A DNA stretch of 64,000 nucleotides from Teratosphaeria epicoccoides (taxonomy: Eukaryota > Ascomycota > Dothideomycetes > Mycosphaerellales > Teratosphaeriaceae), in assembly GCA_021401465.1 (NCBI GenBank), contig JADDMT010000023.1:186001-250000 (forward strand). Direction: 5' to 3'. This document shows, piece by piece, positions 17,467 through 28,504 of this stretch. Position 1 is the first letter of the stretch. Every line of letters starts with the position of its first letter. The position numbers were made by a program, and so were the translations under genes. A model generated the notes under the pieces. The model did not search any database and was not told the origin of the DNA. It saw only the letters and a list, made by a program, of their open reading frames with translations.

Positions 17467-19400
17467 ATGGAGACGATACATGCTGAGGAGACACCATTAG
17501 CTGAGTATCTCGAGGGTTGGCGGCGCAGCACCATTCGTCGGATTGCGTATGCGTGACACTGACCACCCATTCAGGCAACGGGTACCTCGACCAGGCCTAC
17601 GATGGCAACCAGGATGAGCAAGAGCTGCCGACAACCCCGGTGACCGAAGGAGATGAATTGGTTTCATTTGCGCCGCCGAACAATGTCACGAAAGCACACA
17701 AAGCCCTTCGACCACATCTCCCTCCACTGCAGATACAGTCAGGCAAGAAATCGCATTTCGGTCGAGCATATGACTCGTGGTCCTCGGCAGTCAACTCACA
17801 CCTGCAGCGGAGTGAAAATGAGAAGTTCATGGAGCATTTCCGATATGTTATAGTAGCATCACAGCTGCTGAATGAATACTTGGATCAAGGCTCGTTGGGG
17901 CCCGCCGCGGTCGCTCATGATGGTCAAGAGGGAGGAAATAGTGCTCCAGCAACAACGCCAGCGGCTACGGACATATATGGCGCGGTCGCGGCAGCAGCTG
18001 TTGCATTTGGGCTGGTATACATCATACACTGGTCGCGGAGTAGTCGTGATGGCTTCGTAAGATGGACCAACGTGGCATTGGCTCTGGCAGCGCTGACTGT
18101 CGTTGCAATCGTCGGGATTGCGTATATGCGCAAGCAATTGCTTAAGTCGGTACGGCAAGACGCGGTTGCTGCCGCGTCGACGTTGACAGCCAACTGGCAG
18201 GCCCTTGAGGTGTCTAGCAGCAACGCGCTTTCACTCATTCAGGAGATAGAGCTGGTATCCAAAGGCTACAGATTGAGTATACCGTTGCCGCCCGTGTCTC
18301 GTATTGAGAATCAAGGTGGTGCACGAAGATGTGTTCGACTTCGAAAAGCCTTGCGCAAGTCATATGCATCGGTGATCCCAGCATGCATCGACGCTTCTCG
18401 GACGTTACACGACTTAGTGGACGAAGACGATCTAGAGAAGTACTTGGAGATTTACGACATCAGCATACAAGACGCGAAGGAAGCCTCGGGAGGACGCGCA
18501 CTGCAAGTCTTGGATGATGACGCAGAGTCCTTAAAGTCACTTCGTGTTCTGAGCTTTCGAGCCGGTGTGCTTCGTCGCATGACGCTTAGCACACTAATGG
18601 CGCTCGAAGCGGACGGAGGAAAGTCGGATCTCTATCGTTGGCGACTCGCCATCCAAGCCATGCTTGGGCTGAGCACGCTCCTTCGCTCTTCTGCGGACAA
18701 GCTCCGGCAAGTACTTACCGAGATGGAGACAATATCTTTCCCACATACACCTGTCAGTAAATTGGGCAATACCCCTGCCAGAGAAAAGATGCGGAGCCAG
18801 GTGAGGAAGATCAGCATGCTGTCATCTGGCATCAGAGGCCTCCAGGCGAAGATGCAGATCTTGCGTGAAGAAACAAAAAATGCCATCGAGCAGTCAGAGG
18901 ACCTCACCGATGTCGGTCCGTCCCTCATGGTCCAGTACGAATCGATCGGTTTGGATCTGAAGGAGCTTATGCAAGCCTGGGAGGCCGGCAAGACTACCCT
19001 GCAGTCCAATATTACGAAGCAGGAACAACGCATTTCCATGGCGTCTAGCGTCAGTGGGCTGAGATCCCCACTGTCAAGTATCAGTGGCTTGACTTCTGTC
19101 TCAGCAAGCAGCTCACCCGCTGATGCCTTAAAAGCATTGGACGGAGACTCATTGTCGGACCGTTCCAGCAGGGCCACGACACCGTCCGACGAGGAACAAA
19201 TCTTCGAAGCGATTGCTATGCCGAGGCAACGCAGTACCTTGACGCGTGAGGAGCGACTTTTCAAGGTGCAGGAGGAGCGTGAGAGACAGGCTGCGCTGCG
19301 CGTCAAGCGCGAGTCCAACACGCATATGCTGCGAGAGCTGGAGTCTGTCATCAGTCTGCGTCCAAAGCCGAACGGCACCACGCGCATGTCGTCAATTTAA
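17467..19400 (+). CDS. INP2/vezatin-type (myosin-binding) membrane protein
   Basis: Related to fungal Inp2/vezatin proteins, peroxisomal membrane receptors that bind the globular tail of class V myosin for organelle inheritance. Exons 17467-17515 and 17575-19400 give 624 aa. The junction joins AEYLEG to NGYLDQAY in frame; the donor is the weak GTTGGC and the acceptor TTCAG. The open frame from 17517 starts with TTG and is an artefact of reading through the intron. Two hydrophobic segments lie near residues 145-165 and 175-200. A long helical cytosolic region follows, with KAHLD-type and SLRVLSFRAGVLRRMTLSTL helices. A Ser-rich segment (about 515-570) and a charged coiled tail end the protein. 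The family call is moderately firm; the cargo is inferred. Confidence 0.75.
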
Positions 19401-19620
19401 AACAGCTTGCATACACTGTGAAGGACCAAGACGATACGATTGCCACGCCCGTGTTCAACTCCACAAGTCCGAATGCAAAGATACCCCGGGATGTTACTCC
19501 TTGTATATTATTCTTTGTTGGCGTTTACACCAGCGAACGCAGCGATTTGATATGTACATAATACTAGATGACCAAGACCACATGACAAACATTTGGACCA
19601 TCCCTGGCTGTTCCCCGCAA

Positions 19621-20719
19621 GGTACTGACTTACACATCATCAAGGGCGATGTACCTACTGTTGAGAAAGGCCGTACACTGGGCCATGAGGGACTGGGTGT
19701 CATTGAGGAGCTTGGCTCTGAGGTCAAAGGGCTGAAGAAAGGGGATCGTGTTTTGATCTCTTGCATCACGGGTTGTGGCGTGTGCTCTTTCTGCAAGAAA
19801 AGGTCAGTCATTATGCTCAGTCAGATGATCAATGCTGAATGTAAGCAGCATGAAGGACCAATGCAAAGGCCATGGCTGGATTCTCGGCCATCTCATCGAT
19901 GGCACGCAAGCCGAATACGTCCGCATCCCACATGCCAGCAACAATTTGTACCCCATTCCAGAAGGCGTAGACGAACGCACGCTGCTGCTCTTCAGCGATA
20001 TCTTGCCCACGGGTCTGGAAGTCGGCACTCTGCGCGGCAAAGTCAAGCCCGGCGACACTGTAGCGATCGTCGGCGCCGGCCCAGTCGGATTGGCATGCTG
20101 CATCACTGCCCAGCTCTTCTCGCCGAAGAAAGTCTTATGTATCGACAAAGACGAAGAACGACTGGCTATGGCGAAGAGACTTGGTGCGACTGATGTCATC
20201 AATCCTTCTGGTGGCAACATTAGAGACTTGGCTTCGAAGCACTTTGGTGATATTGATGGATTCGATGTTGTGATGGAGGCGGTCGGTGTTCCAGCCACGT
20301 TCCAGATGTGCCAGGATCTGGTTGGGATCGGCGGGCATATTGCCAATGTCGGCGTGCATGGGACGAAGGTCGACCTGGACATTGATCGCCTCTGGATTCG
20401 ATCTACGAGTATGGTTAACTGGGACCCTCTTCCTAGGCAGTACTGACGTCCGTAGACATTTCGATGGCTTTGGTCAGCGCGCACACCATTCCGATGTTGC
20501 TTGAGCTCATGGCGGCTGGCAAGATTGATGGGTCGGGCTTGATCACTCACGGTAGGCTTTTGCATTGTGCTATAGGCGTTGCTGACGATGCTCTGCGTAG
20601 ACTTCATTTTCGACGAGATCGAAAAGGCGTACGACATCTTCAGGCGTGCAGCGGAGACGAAGTCGTTGAAAGTCTCGATCGATTGCGAGTCGTCCAACGG
20701 GGCTCGCCGATGGCTTTGA
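19621..20719 (+). pseudogene. Zinc-dependent alcohol dehydrogenase, N-terminus not found
   Basis: Medium-chain dehydrogenase/reductase. Readable exons: about 19621-19802, 19846-20408, 20456-20551 and 20601-20719, with all three junctions closing in frame. Seen: GTDLHIIKGDVPTVEKGRTLGHEG (catalytic-zinc His and Glu region), structural-zinc cysteines GCGVCSFC plus a fourth Cys after the first junction, and the nucleotide-binding AIVGAGPVGLACC with an Asp after strand 2. The C-terminal EIEKAYDIFRRAAETKSLKV is also present. The usual first 36-40 residues, including the catalytic-zinc Cys just before GTDLH, could not be found between the end of the INP2-like gene (19400) and 19621. Introns here are short (43-49 bp). 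Either a small first exon escaped me or the gene lost its 5' end; I lean to truncation. Confidence 0.6.
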
Positions 20720-21017
20720 TCGCTCCCATTTGATGCATGCATTGACTTCTCAATACTTTGTGACCAAAACTCGAGGACAATCATGATGCCAGCCCTCGTT
20801 GTCCTGCCAAGCGACATCTCGCCGTCCATGATTCCACTGTTAGGGATTGCGTCACCACGAGACGCTTGGCAGCATGCTTGACGCAATTGAATGAAAGATG
20901 CACCAATCGATTTCCCATGAAGTTGTGCTTTCATCGTCAGGAAGTGAACCAATTCACGCAACCAATTATCATTGGCCCCAAACGATCGATCACGCGTTGA
21001 CACATTGAAAGCTTGAA

Positions 21018-21790
21018 TCACTCCGTGGCCTTTTTCAGCCGACCGCCTCGCGAGTCGACCGGAGGAACGAAGGCAGCACTGGTTTCAAGATCCAACTTTC
21101 CAAACATTGAACAATTCGTAGCCACTCCCACCAGAACCTCTGGCATACCCGGTTCCCCACAAAACGCAGCTGCTATACGGGCCCACATCTGGTTGTCCAC
21201 ATCGACCTCGCGAAGCATTTCGCCGGAGGCGCTATCAAGGATCACTACGCTCCCGTAAAGCATCCCGTATGGCATTGCCGCCAAGTCGATTGAGCCTGTG
21301 CTCCCGAAAACCAAAACGTCATCGGCAATGGTAGGTGCAGCTGAATTGGAGTAGTTTTGCGGTGCTTGAACTTCCCACAGGATGGTGCCAGCCGTGAACC
21401 TCACGGCTCCGTACGGAGCATCGAGATGTTCCGGCGCGAGGCAAGCAATGTCCACCTCACGACTCAAACGCTGCGTTGATGATTGACACATAGACCCGAC
21501 AATTGTCGACTGCCAGACCGCAAGTCAGGGTACCGTGGGGACCAGTGTCAGGTGCGACAACCGCAACCCAGCACAGAGTCCCACGCGCTGCATCGTATGC
21601 ATCTGGCCCGCAACAACAATATCGTGGCCGCCAGGCGTTCTGGCCCCATGACCACCCTGAGGATGATGACCTCCTCGGCCCAGGACCATGGTGGGCGCCA
21701 TTCCGCCGTCGGGTATGTTCAAAGCCAAGACAAGCGCAAACCGCTGGGTACCGTTGCAGAGCACATCTCCATCGATTCCCACGCTAGTCC
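21018..21790 (-). pseudogene. Broken PQQ-like (quinoprotein) beta-propeller gene
   Basis: Resembles the C-terminal third of secreted fungal quinoprotein or polyvinyl-alcohol-dehydrogenase-like proteins, which carry eight-bladed propellers of short PQQ repeats. The minus-strand frame 21018-21491 reads TAGTILWEVQAPQNYSNSAAP and ADDVLVFGSTGS, then GSVVILDSASGEMLREVDVD, classic repeat blades. An adjoining block at about 21466-21590 in another frame reads WVAVVAPDTGPHG and NCRVYVSIINAAFES before a stop. A third frame near 21610-21790 has GGHDIVVAGQM. At least two frame changes separate blocks that are contiguous in intact relatives, and no propeller start or signal peptide is found. Introns could explain one break, not easily both. 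Confidence 0.6.
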
Positions 21791-22639
21791 TGGCGACAGG
21801 GACAGTACTCTGTCCCCCAGACCGCTTTCGCAGTTTGATTTCCAGCTGATTTGTGCTAACTTCTCAACTTAGTGATCCCATCAGTCGCCCGACCAGTCAA
21901 ATGGTTAATCCAATCGAACCGCCGAATTTCAAAGATTGGCGCTTGTTGTTGTGAGACTGCTTACCAACACATACAACTGCTCGTTGACGTGGTCAGCTGC
22001 CTGAGGATACGGACGACTTTGATTCAGGTCAGCACGCTTTGACTCGAGTCACTCGACCTGTCAAACTTGACGGTGCTGCGAGACCGTCGTTTCGCTTCTA
22101 GCAACCGTGTTCTTGTTGATCCACTAGTGATTGTTCGCTGACACGCTGATGAGGTGCTGAGGATGCGCTCGCACGGTCTCTAATACGATCAACTAGTCGT
22201 CCGAATGTCATGTCCCTGCTGGTGACGCAAGTAGGCCTGCTCTGATGCTCGTTCCTGACAAGAGTCATCCGAACGTTCTTCGAATCCTAGACTTGTCGGC
22301 TGCGCTGCCGTCAGAGATGTGAGTGTCCAAGCCATGTCACTGACGAAAGCCGATCCAGAGGCGAACCGGAGTCCCTGACTAATAGTAAGGCGTGCAATTA
22401 AAGGCTAGACACATTCGTACGCGCCCTCTGGGACAAGGCTTTACCATCGCCATCACCGCCACCATCACCGGAGCCGATCAAAAGGGACGGCGCGTCTCTG
22501 AGAGAAACCTGAACTGTTCGCAACGCAGGTAGGGTCATGCTGGCGATGCTTGACTCGCACATATTCATTTGCCCTCGCCGTCAATCACTGTCTCTCCACA
22601 CCGCCAATCCGCACATCCCTCAACTCGCCAAGCATCTCT
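21791..22639. other. Intergenic
   Basis: No supportable gene. It may include further unrecognisable remains of the quinoprotein gene. Confidence 0.4.
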
Positions 22640-23143
22640 CTACTCATAAACAACCTGCGCCAACCTCCCAGTCAACCCAGCCAGCACCAGCGAGCTGCTT
22701 GCAAAAATCTGAAACCTCGTCATAATCACATTCACCGTACTCTGATAGATGGAATGGAAAATCCTGATGCCAACATAAGTCCATGCGCCCGCCAGGGTGT
22801 ACGGGTGGTTGTCGCCACTGAGCGCAAGAGCCAGGACCACGGCGTAGAAGACAGTCGGCTGCTCGTGCAAATGGTTGTAGTTGTTGGCGATGCGGCGAGT
22901 GTCGATCGGGACCTTCTTGGCGAGCTCGGCGTCGTTGTCCTCCGGGTCCATGGAGATGTTGTACTTGCCGATGGCGTTGATGCGGGTGACGTGCATCCAG
23001 ATTTGTTGGACGAAGGTCCAGCCTGCTAGCGTGACTAGGGGCTGGATTGTGTTGTCAGGGAGGGCAAGAGCCTCAGTTTGTACTGGGTTGGAGGGCATGC
23101 CTACCTTGAGCAGAGCGGACGTGCCCATCAACGGGGATGCCAT
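22640..23143 (-). CDS. MAPEG-family membrane protein
   Basis: A 167-residue integral membrane protein of the MAPEG superfamily (membrane-associated eicosanoid/glutathione metabolism: microsomal glutathione S-transferases, leukotriene C4 synthase and relatives). The defining segment is ANNYNHLHEQPTVFYAVVLA near residues 85-105, with the conserved Asn-His-Glu-Gln-Pro order. Further hydrophobic helices lie at about 38-55, 118-135 and 142-160. The family acts in the ER or mitochondrial outer membrane on glutathione conjugation or peroxide reduction; which activity this member has cannot be told. Single exon; same strand as the fumarate reductase upstream of it. Confidence 0.85.
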   Translation of the reverse strand: MASPLMGTSALLKVGMPSNPVQTEALALPDNTIQPLVTLAGWTFVQQIWMHVTRINAIGKYNISMDPEDNDAELAKKVPIDTRRIANNYNHLHEQPTVFYAVVLALALSGDNHPYTLAGAWTYVGIRIFHSIYQSTVNVIMTRFQIFASSSLVLAGLTGRLAQVVYE

Positions 23144-23703
23144 TATTGTAGCTGTCTCTGGTGAAAAGCTGCTGCGTTGGGATGAACTATTTGGTCAACC
23201 GTAAAGTGATGGTTCTCCTCGGTATACATGCACCTTGCCTAAGATACCACTGATGTGAGGAGACGGCGACAAGCCAGCTGCTTGTTGACCTCGGTAGTGG
23301 CCTTGTCATGGAACCAAGTCTAGAACCAGTTCACCGTTATTCCCACTTACACCTCAACGTCGTGCTCCTCTGGTGCGCGTCCTGCTGCCATTGATGCGTG
23401 CGAGATTGGCCTCGTGCGGGAGCACAAAGCCCACGCCGCGCGCGCTCGTCGATGGCCTCGTGCGACTCTCAATACGTCCGCATCGCAAGTACGTCGTCGC
23501 ATCATCGGCAGCGGGTGTACACGTGCAGTGGAAGTGAGTATGGCAGTCCAAACTCTGTTTCTACGACCTCACTTTTCCCAGATGTTCTGCATGACTCAAG
23601 GGAATGGAGGTCAAGTAGGACGAGAAAATACTACAAAAGAGTCACATGGCTCGTGACTCGCAAGACCGCCTAGATACACCTACATGACCATCCCCGATAT
23701 CCC
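23144..23703. other. Intergenic
   Basis: MAPEG promoter side and fumarate reductase 3' end, both minus-strand genes. ORFs here are short and without features. Confidence 0.4.
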
Positions 23704-25776
23704 CTAATACTCCAAAGTGATCTTCTGGCCCTTGACCCGACCGATCACAATCTCGGGCGCGTACTTCGGAATCACCTCATCGTCGTGCAACATCTCAAAC
23801 TCTTCTGATGCGTCCCTGCCCATGTGCGAGAAGAGCGCCTGAGGACCACCTGGGTGTTCATCTACCCAGTCGGTCACATTCAACACGATACCCTTGACTG
23901 CAATCCACAGGTCCTCCTTCTTGTTGTGCTTCGCCACCTCTTCCAGTGAGAACTCATCCTCTGGGACTGTGAACTCCTTCGGCTTACTCGGTGCAGAAAC
24001 CTTGCCCGGGTCTTTGCTGTCCGCGTTCTTGGATAGCACTGGTGCCGCAGAAGTTTGAGCGTGCTGCTTGATCTTGTCATCGGCTGCACCGGCGCCGACG
24101 CCATCGGCCCACTCAACGGAGATCTTGCCTGGCTGTGCCGGGTCGATGTGCAGGCTGATCTGGCCGAGACGCTGGGCTGCGCTCGATGCACCACCATTGA
24201 GGACCTGCTGGAAGAGGTACTTGCTGGCGCTGTCACCAGCCACTCTGCCGTACACCACACAGCCGAGCAGAGAAGAGCCACCGAGACGGTTGGCCCCGTG
24301 CACACCACCCGCCAACTCACCGCAGACGAAGAGCCCCTCAAACGGCTTGCCCTCGCTGTTCAAGCACTGCGCCTGGTCGTTGATTTCGATACCACCCATA
24401 GTGAAGTGGAGCACTGGCTCCATCAGCGCAACGTGGAAAGTGTCGTCGATTGAGAATGGGCCGTTGTGGTAGTATTTCTTGCCGTGCGGGTCCTTGTCCT
24501 CGCCCTTGGCGTAGCGGTTGTAGTCGTCGAAGGTCTTCTTCAGATCTGCCTCGGAGCAGCCAATGTCCTTGACCAGCTCTGCGCCCGTCATCTTCTTCAT
24601 CAAGCCACGGCCGCTGTAGTGACGGGTGTGGAAGTCGAGGACATTGGAGGCTTTGCTGTTCAAGACGAGACGAATCGGCCAGAGACCCTTCTTCTTCTCC
24701 TCCCAGAGCTTGTTGGACACGTAGTCACGGTGCTCGAGCTCGTCGGTGAAACGCTGGCCCTTGCTGTTGAGCAGGAGACCGCCCTCGCCGCGCAGAGCCT
24801 CGGCAGCCAAAAACTTGGTCTTCGCGGTCGGGTCCTTCGGGTCGACGAGACCAGTTGGGTGAACCTGGACCTTGTCCATGTCGATGCCGTTTGCACCAAT
24901 GCCCATGAGCATCTTGTGTCCATCACCAGTGGCGTGAGCGCCGTTGGTCGTCGACAGGTCAAAGGTGTCTGGTCGCCACTTCTTGAGAAGAGAGTCCTCG
25001 GTGAAATCGGCGGCGTAGCCACCGGTGGCCAAGACAACCGGGCCATTGACGACGACGTCCTCGCCACCAAAGTTGTATGTGACACCGGTGACGGTGTTGC
25101 CCTCTTTGTTGATCTTGGTGACCTTGGCCTTCTTGATGAGCGAGACGCGCTCTGGCTCCTGCTCGGCGAGCTCTTCGAATCGCTGCATCAGGGCGTAGGT
25201 GATGGCCATACCCGGGAACTTGGCATCGTGACCGCGGTGGGTCCGAGGGAAGGAGTGCCCTCTGCCAAATGATCAGCTCCGACCTTCCCAAGCAGACCGA
25301 CGCTTGGTGACTGCACATACCCTAATCTTGAGACGAGCGTCAAGTCGAGGTTGAAGACATCCTGCAGCCACTCCACCGCAGAGGCCGACTTGTATGTGAG
25401 AACCTTGATGAGGTCTGGTCGCGCCTTGTCTCTTGCGGACTTCAGGGTGTCCTCGTAGAACTGCTTGACGCTGTCCGCGATGGTGTGGTCGACCTGTGTG
25501 CGGGTGAGGGCACCGTTGATGCCGGATGTGGCCTTGGTGGAGTTCCCGCCCATGAAGTCTGCAGAGTGGTCAGCACACCGCCGCATGGGTTTCCGGCAAC
25601 TCCGAGCGTACTGTTCTTGTCGAGGAGGACGACATTGCCGCCCGCCAGGTAGATGGTGTGCGCGGCACTCAGACCGGACACTGGGCGAGCGCTCTGTCAG
25701 CCATTGCTTGTTGCGCGTCACACCTCGGCCTCGAGGACTTACAGCCGGCGCCGACGACCACTACTCTCTCGGGCAT
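23704..25776 (-). CDS. OSM1: Soluble fumarate reductase with C-terminal cytochrome b5 domain
   Basis: FAD enzyme reducing fumarate to succinate, used to reoxidise FADH2/NADH under low oxygen. Exons 25743-25776, 25612-25680, 25321-25558 and 23704-25261 join cleanly into 632 aa. Junctions restore VVVVGAGLSGLSAAH (dinucleotide motif), DKNNFMGGNSTKATSGINGA and RLGGHSFPRTHRG. The catalytic-domain motifs HPTGLVDPKDP, EALRGEGGLLLN and FTMGGIEIN are present. The last 90 residues form a cytochrome b5 domain with DEHPGG and a second His in LHDDEVIPKYAP, the haem ligands. No clear mitochondrial or ER targeting sequence at the start. Yeast Osm1/Frd1 lack the b5 part; the fusion is common in filamentous fungi. 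Introns are 53-62 bp. Confidence 0.94.
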
Positions 25777-26586
25777 TTGGATGGGAGGGCTGTTGATGAT
25801 ACCGCTGATGACCTGATGACGGGGTGTCGTAGATGAAGCAGCACGAGAGCGATGGGAATGGAAATCGGCACGGGAGCACGTGAAGTATGTTTGGCTTTGG
25901 TCGGCGGCGAAGGTGAAGGGTGCCCACTGCCTCGGCTTGGGCACAGGTGGGGGGGGGGAGGGGGGGTCTCTTGTTCCTTGTTCCGCTGACTGACGAGGTC
26001 TGGGCAGCGTTCACGTGAAAGCTCCGCCCGTCGACGGCATGTCAGGTGATTGGATGCGTGCGACCTCCTACGTGCCTGGTGCAGTACAGACCACCATCGC
26101 TGTGCGCATCTTTTCTCTTGCCGCAGCAGCAGCAGCAGGTCACGAGTCCGCATTTGACACGCGCTTCCCCACATTGAACCTCCTCGGCTCTGGAGACAAT
26201 CAGCTGAGTGTCTTCGTCCAATCAGAAAGCCTTCAAAGCTCTGTTAGGTCAGCTGGCATGTGAAGATCTGGCTTGTGAAAGTGCTTGGCAACAGGGCGCT
26301 CGTCAACATGGGAACTTCTTCAGGACAATGGCACAACGGATCAAGCCTCAACAAACAGTGCCTTCCTTTGCGTCTTACACACAGATCTTCCAGCGGCATT
26401 GAAAACCCTTCTTATGCTATCTATCCACGGCCAATGTGGAAGACTCGCAACTGCCGGCCCCCCTTCCAGTTCACCCTGCGCGCGAAGCCTCGCCCACCCG
26501 ACCGACAAAGTGGTCAAACAACCGCAACCCTGGGCCGCAGCACCAATCGGATCAAGCAACCATGAGCCCTCCACCGGTCTGCCGCC
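25777..26586. other. Intergenic
   Basis: Fumarate reductase promoter and downstream flank of the small secreted protein gene. It contains a short G-run (about 25948-25967). No gene supported. Confidence 0.4.
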
Positions 26587-26877
26587 CTATTTAGGAAGAA
26601 CACATTTATATCCTTCTTCGCCCGTGCCCCCTTCGGCCTTCGCGCACGCCGTACCCCAATGACCCTCCTCTATCAGCGGCCCACCTGGCTTCGTGTAGCA
26701 TTCCTGATCGGCGGCGCTGTAATGCTCACCCGTGTCGTTGAAGACCTCCTTGCACGCTTGCAACGTCCTTGCCGGCCGGTTCCGGGGATTGCCCTTGCAG
26801 TGGCAGCTCACGAAGTCGTTGCCAGCAGCATGGGTGGCGAGAAGAGGGGCGAGAAGAAGACTGAGTGCGAGTTTCAT
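26587..26877 (-). CDS. Small secreted cysteine-rich protein
   Basis: I choose the ATG at 26877 over the in-frame one at 26919, because it places a textbook signal peptide at the N-terminus: MKLALSLLLAPLLATHAAG, with cleavage after Ala-Gly or Ala-Ala. The 96-residue precursor yields a mature chain of about 77 residues with six cysteines (SCHC, QAC, QEC, TAC, YKC), an even number suiting three disulfides. It has an NDT glycosylation sequon. No family is recognised. Size, export signal and cysteine content match the broad class of fungal secreted effectors or surface peptides. Single exon, so the model is cleaner than the candidate at 5.2 kb. Confidence 0.72.
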   Translation of the reverse strand: MKLALSLLLAPLLATHAAGNDFVSCHCKGNPRNRPARTLQACKEVFNDTGEHYSAADQECYTKPGGPLIEEGHWGTACAKAEGGTGEEGYKCVLPK

Positions 26878-28504
26878 TTGGACTCGACTGAAGCCTCGGC
26901 TTGTAGATGTGTGAGTCACGTGTTTCGGCCGTGCTGGCGACGAAGGCTGTGGCGGAGTTCCAGGCGTGTCGTCTCACGTCTTGCGAAGTTCAGAGTCGAT
27001 GTGTCTCGCCCTTGCGACGTCCGACCCTTTTGAAGTGGAAAACTTGGGCCAAGTCTCGCTCTCCGCGCGTGTCCCGGCCTTCTTGGCCGGATTGCAGCCG
27101 GACTTGGATTGTTGTGGCAACGCCTTGGCTGACAAGTCGTGCCTCGGTGCATCTCGCTATGATGTTCTAAGTTGGAGTTCATTCGCCATCTTGGAGAAGG
27201 ACTCGGGAGCCGCTTCGGCGTGCGTCTTGTCGGCACAGCGATTCGTGGGCGGTCCAGCCGTCTTGCCCAGCAGCTACGGACCCCGTGATCCAAAATGTTT
27301 CATGCTGAGCAGGCTCAGCCGCACAGAGACTCGGCGACGCCCAGACATGGTCTCTCGCCACGTGCAGGTCAACACCTCAGCATGCACCACGCGACAAGGC
27401 TCTCAGGATTGCCATCTCGTCCTCAGCCCGAGACTTTCTGGGCTATCGAGTTCCTCGAGGGTCCGCCCTGTGTTGTCGCCATCGAAGGCACATAAAAATA
27501 GCAGCGGAACAGTTGCTACCCGGCCCAGCATGCTCGCGCGAAGACAGCTTGGGACCGGTAACTTTTGATTGAGTCTGAAGCAAGATGATCGTGCGGGCTC
27601 GAGGCCGACGTCGTTAGGTGCTGGACAGCCGTTGCTCCAAGACGGCTTGAATCTGTTGATCATGTGATTCTTTTGCCATCCTCGTCACTTCTGCCATATC
27701 TCGTCAACCAGCCAAGCAATTCAAAAGAGCGGTCAGCATTGGCGAAGTGGCAATGTCGATGTAATCTCACGACGGCGGTATGCCAAGCCTCGTGAATCTC
27801 ACACCAAGAACTGCGGTCCGCAGGCCTCGAGCAGCTCGATCGATAGCGGTTGTAGGACCCTTTGATGGACGTATCTCGGAGCTCGACGAACCTGATACGA
27901 TGCGTGATGGAGGGCAGGACGCTGGAGACAGAAGCAAAAACATCGAGGCAACGAACTCCACCATAGCTGCAAGGCGATAGCGGCGTTTTGACAGGCGAAC
28001 AAACTATGACGAGACTCGGAATTTGGGACGAAGAGTTTCGAGCAGGATGGGCGGGCTGAGTGGTGGGGCGTTGTAGACGTACGAGGGGACGGCCGGGGAG
28101 CATGACGGACGAAGTGCGGGGGGTTGTTGGGGAATTCTTGGGGCTTGGTGGGAGGAGGGCTTACTGAGCGATGAGTGGCAAGGTGGTAAACAGATTCCAG
28201 GATCCCCGGGATGACGATACCGTACTTGAGAGCTGATAAGAGTCTAGATGTCGAGGAACGTCCGCGTTGTGGAGGACACACCGACTTCTACAGTTTCTAA
28301 CGCCACCCTCGACCACGAAACAGCAGCGTTTACTCACCTCACCATCACAGACGACCGCCTCCCTTATCGACGGGGCCACCACGGGCATCCAGCCCCTCGG
28401 CCGCCCGCACAAAGACGGAGGGATTCGTCGCTCCAGCTCCATTCGTACTCTCCGCGCTAGGCGTATAGAATTCCCATAACCACCAATCATCCCTCATCAT
28501 GCAT
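26878..28504. other. 1.6-kb intergenic region
   Basis: Overlapping ORFs occur on both strands (for example 27660-28103 and 27799-28281 on minus), but none has a motif, leader or consistent composition, and they contradict each other. No repeat or RNA gene recognised. A lineage-specific or spliced gene cannot be excluded. Confidence 0.4.

Noticed and set aside
24466..25272. 268-aa plus-strand ORF
   Set aside because: Antisense shadow of fumarate reductase.
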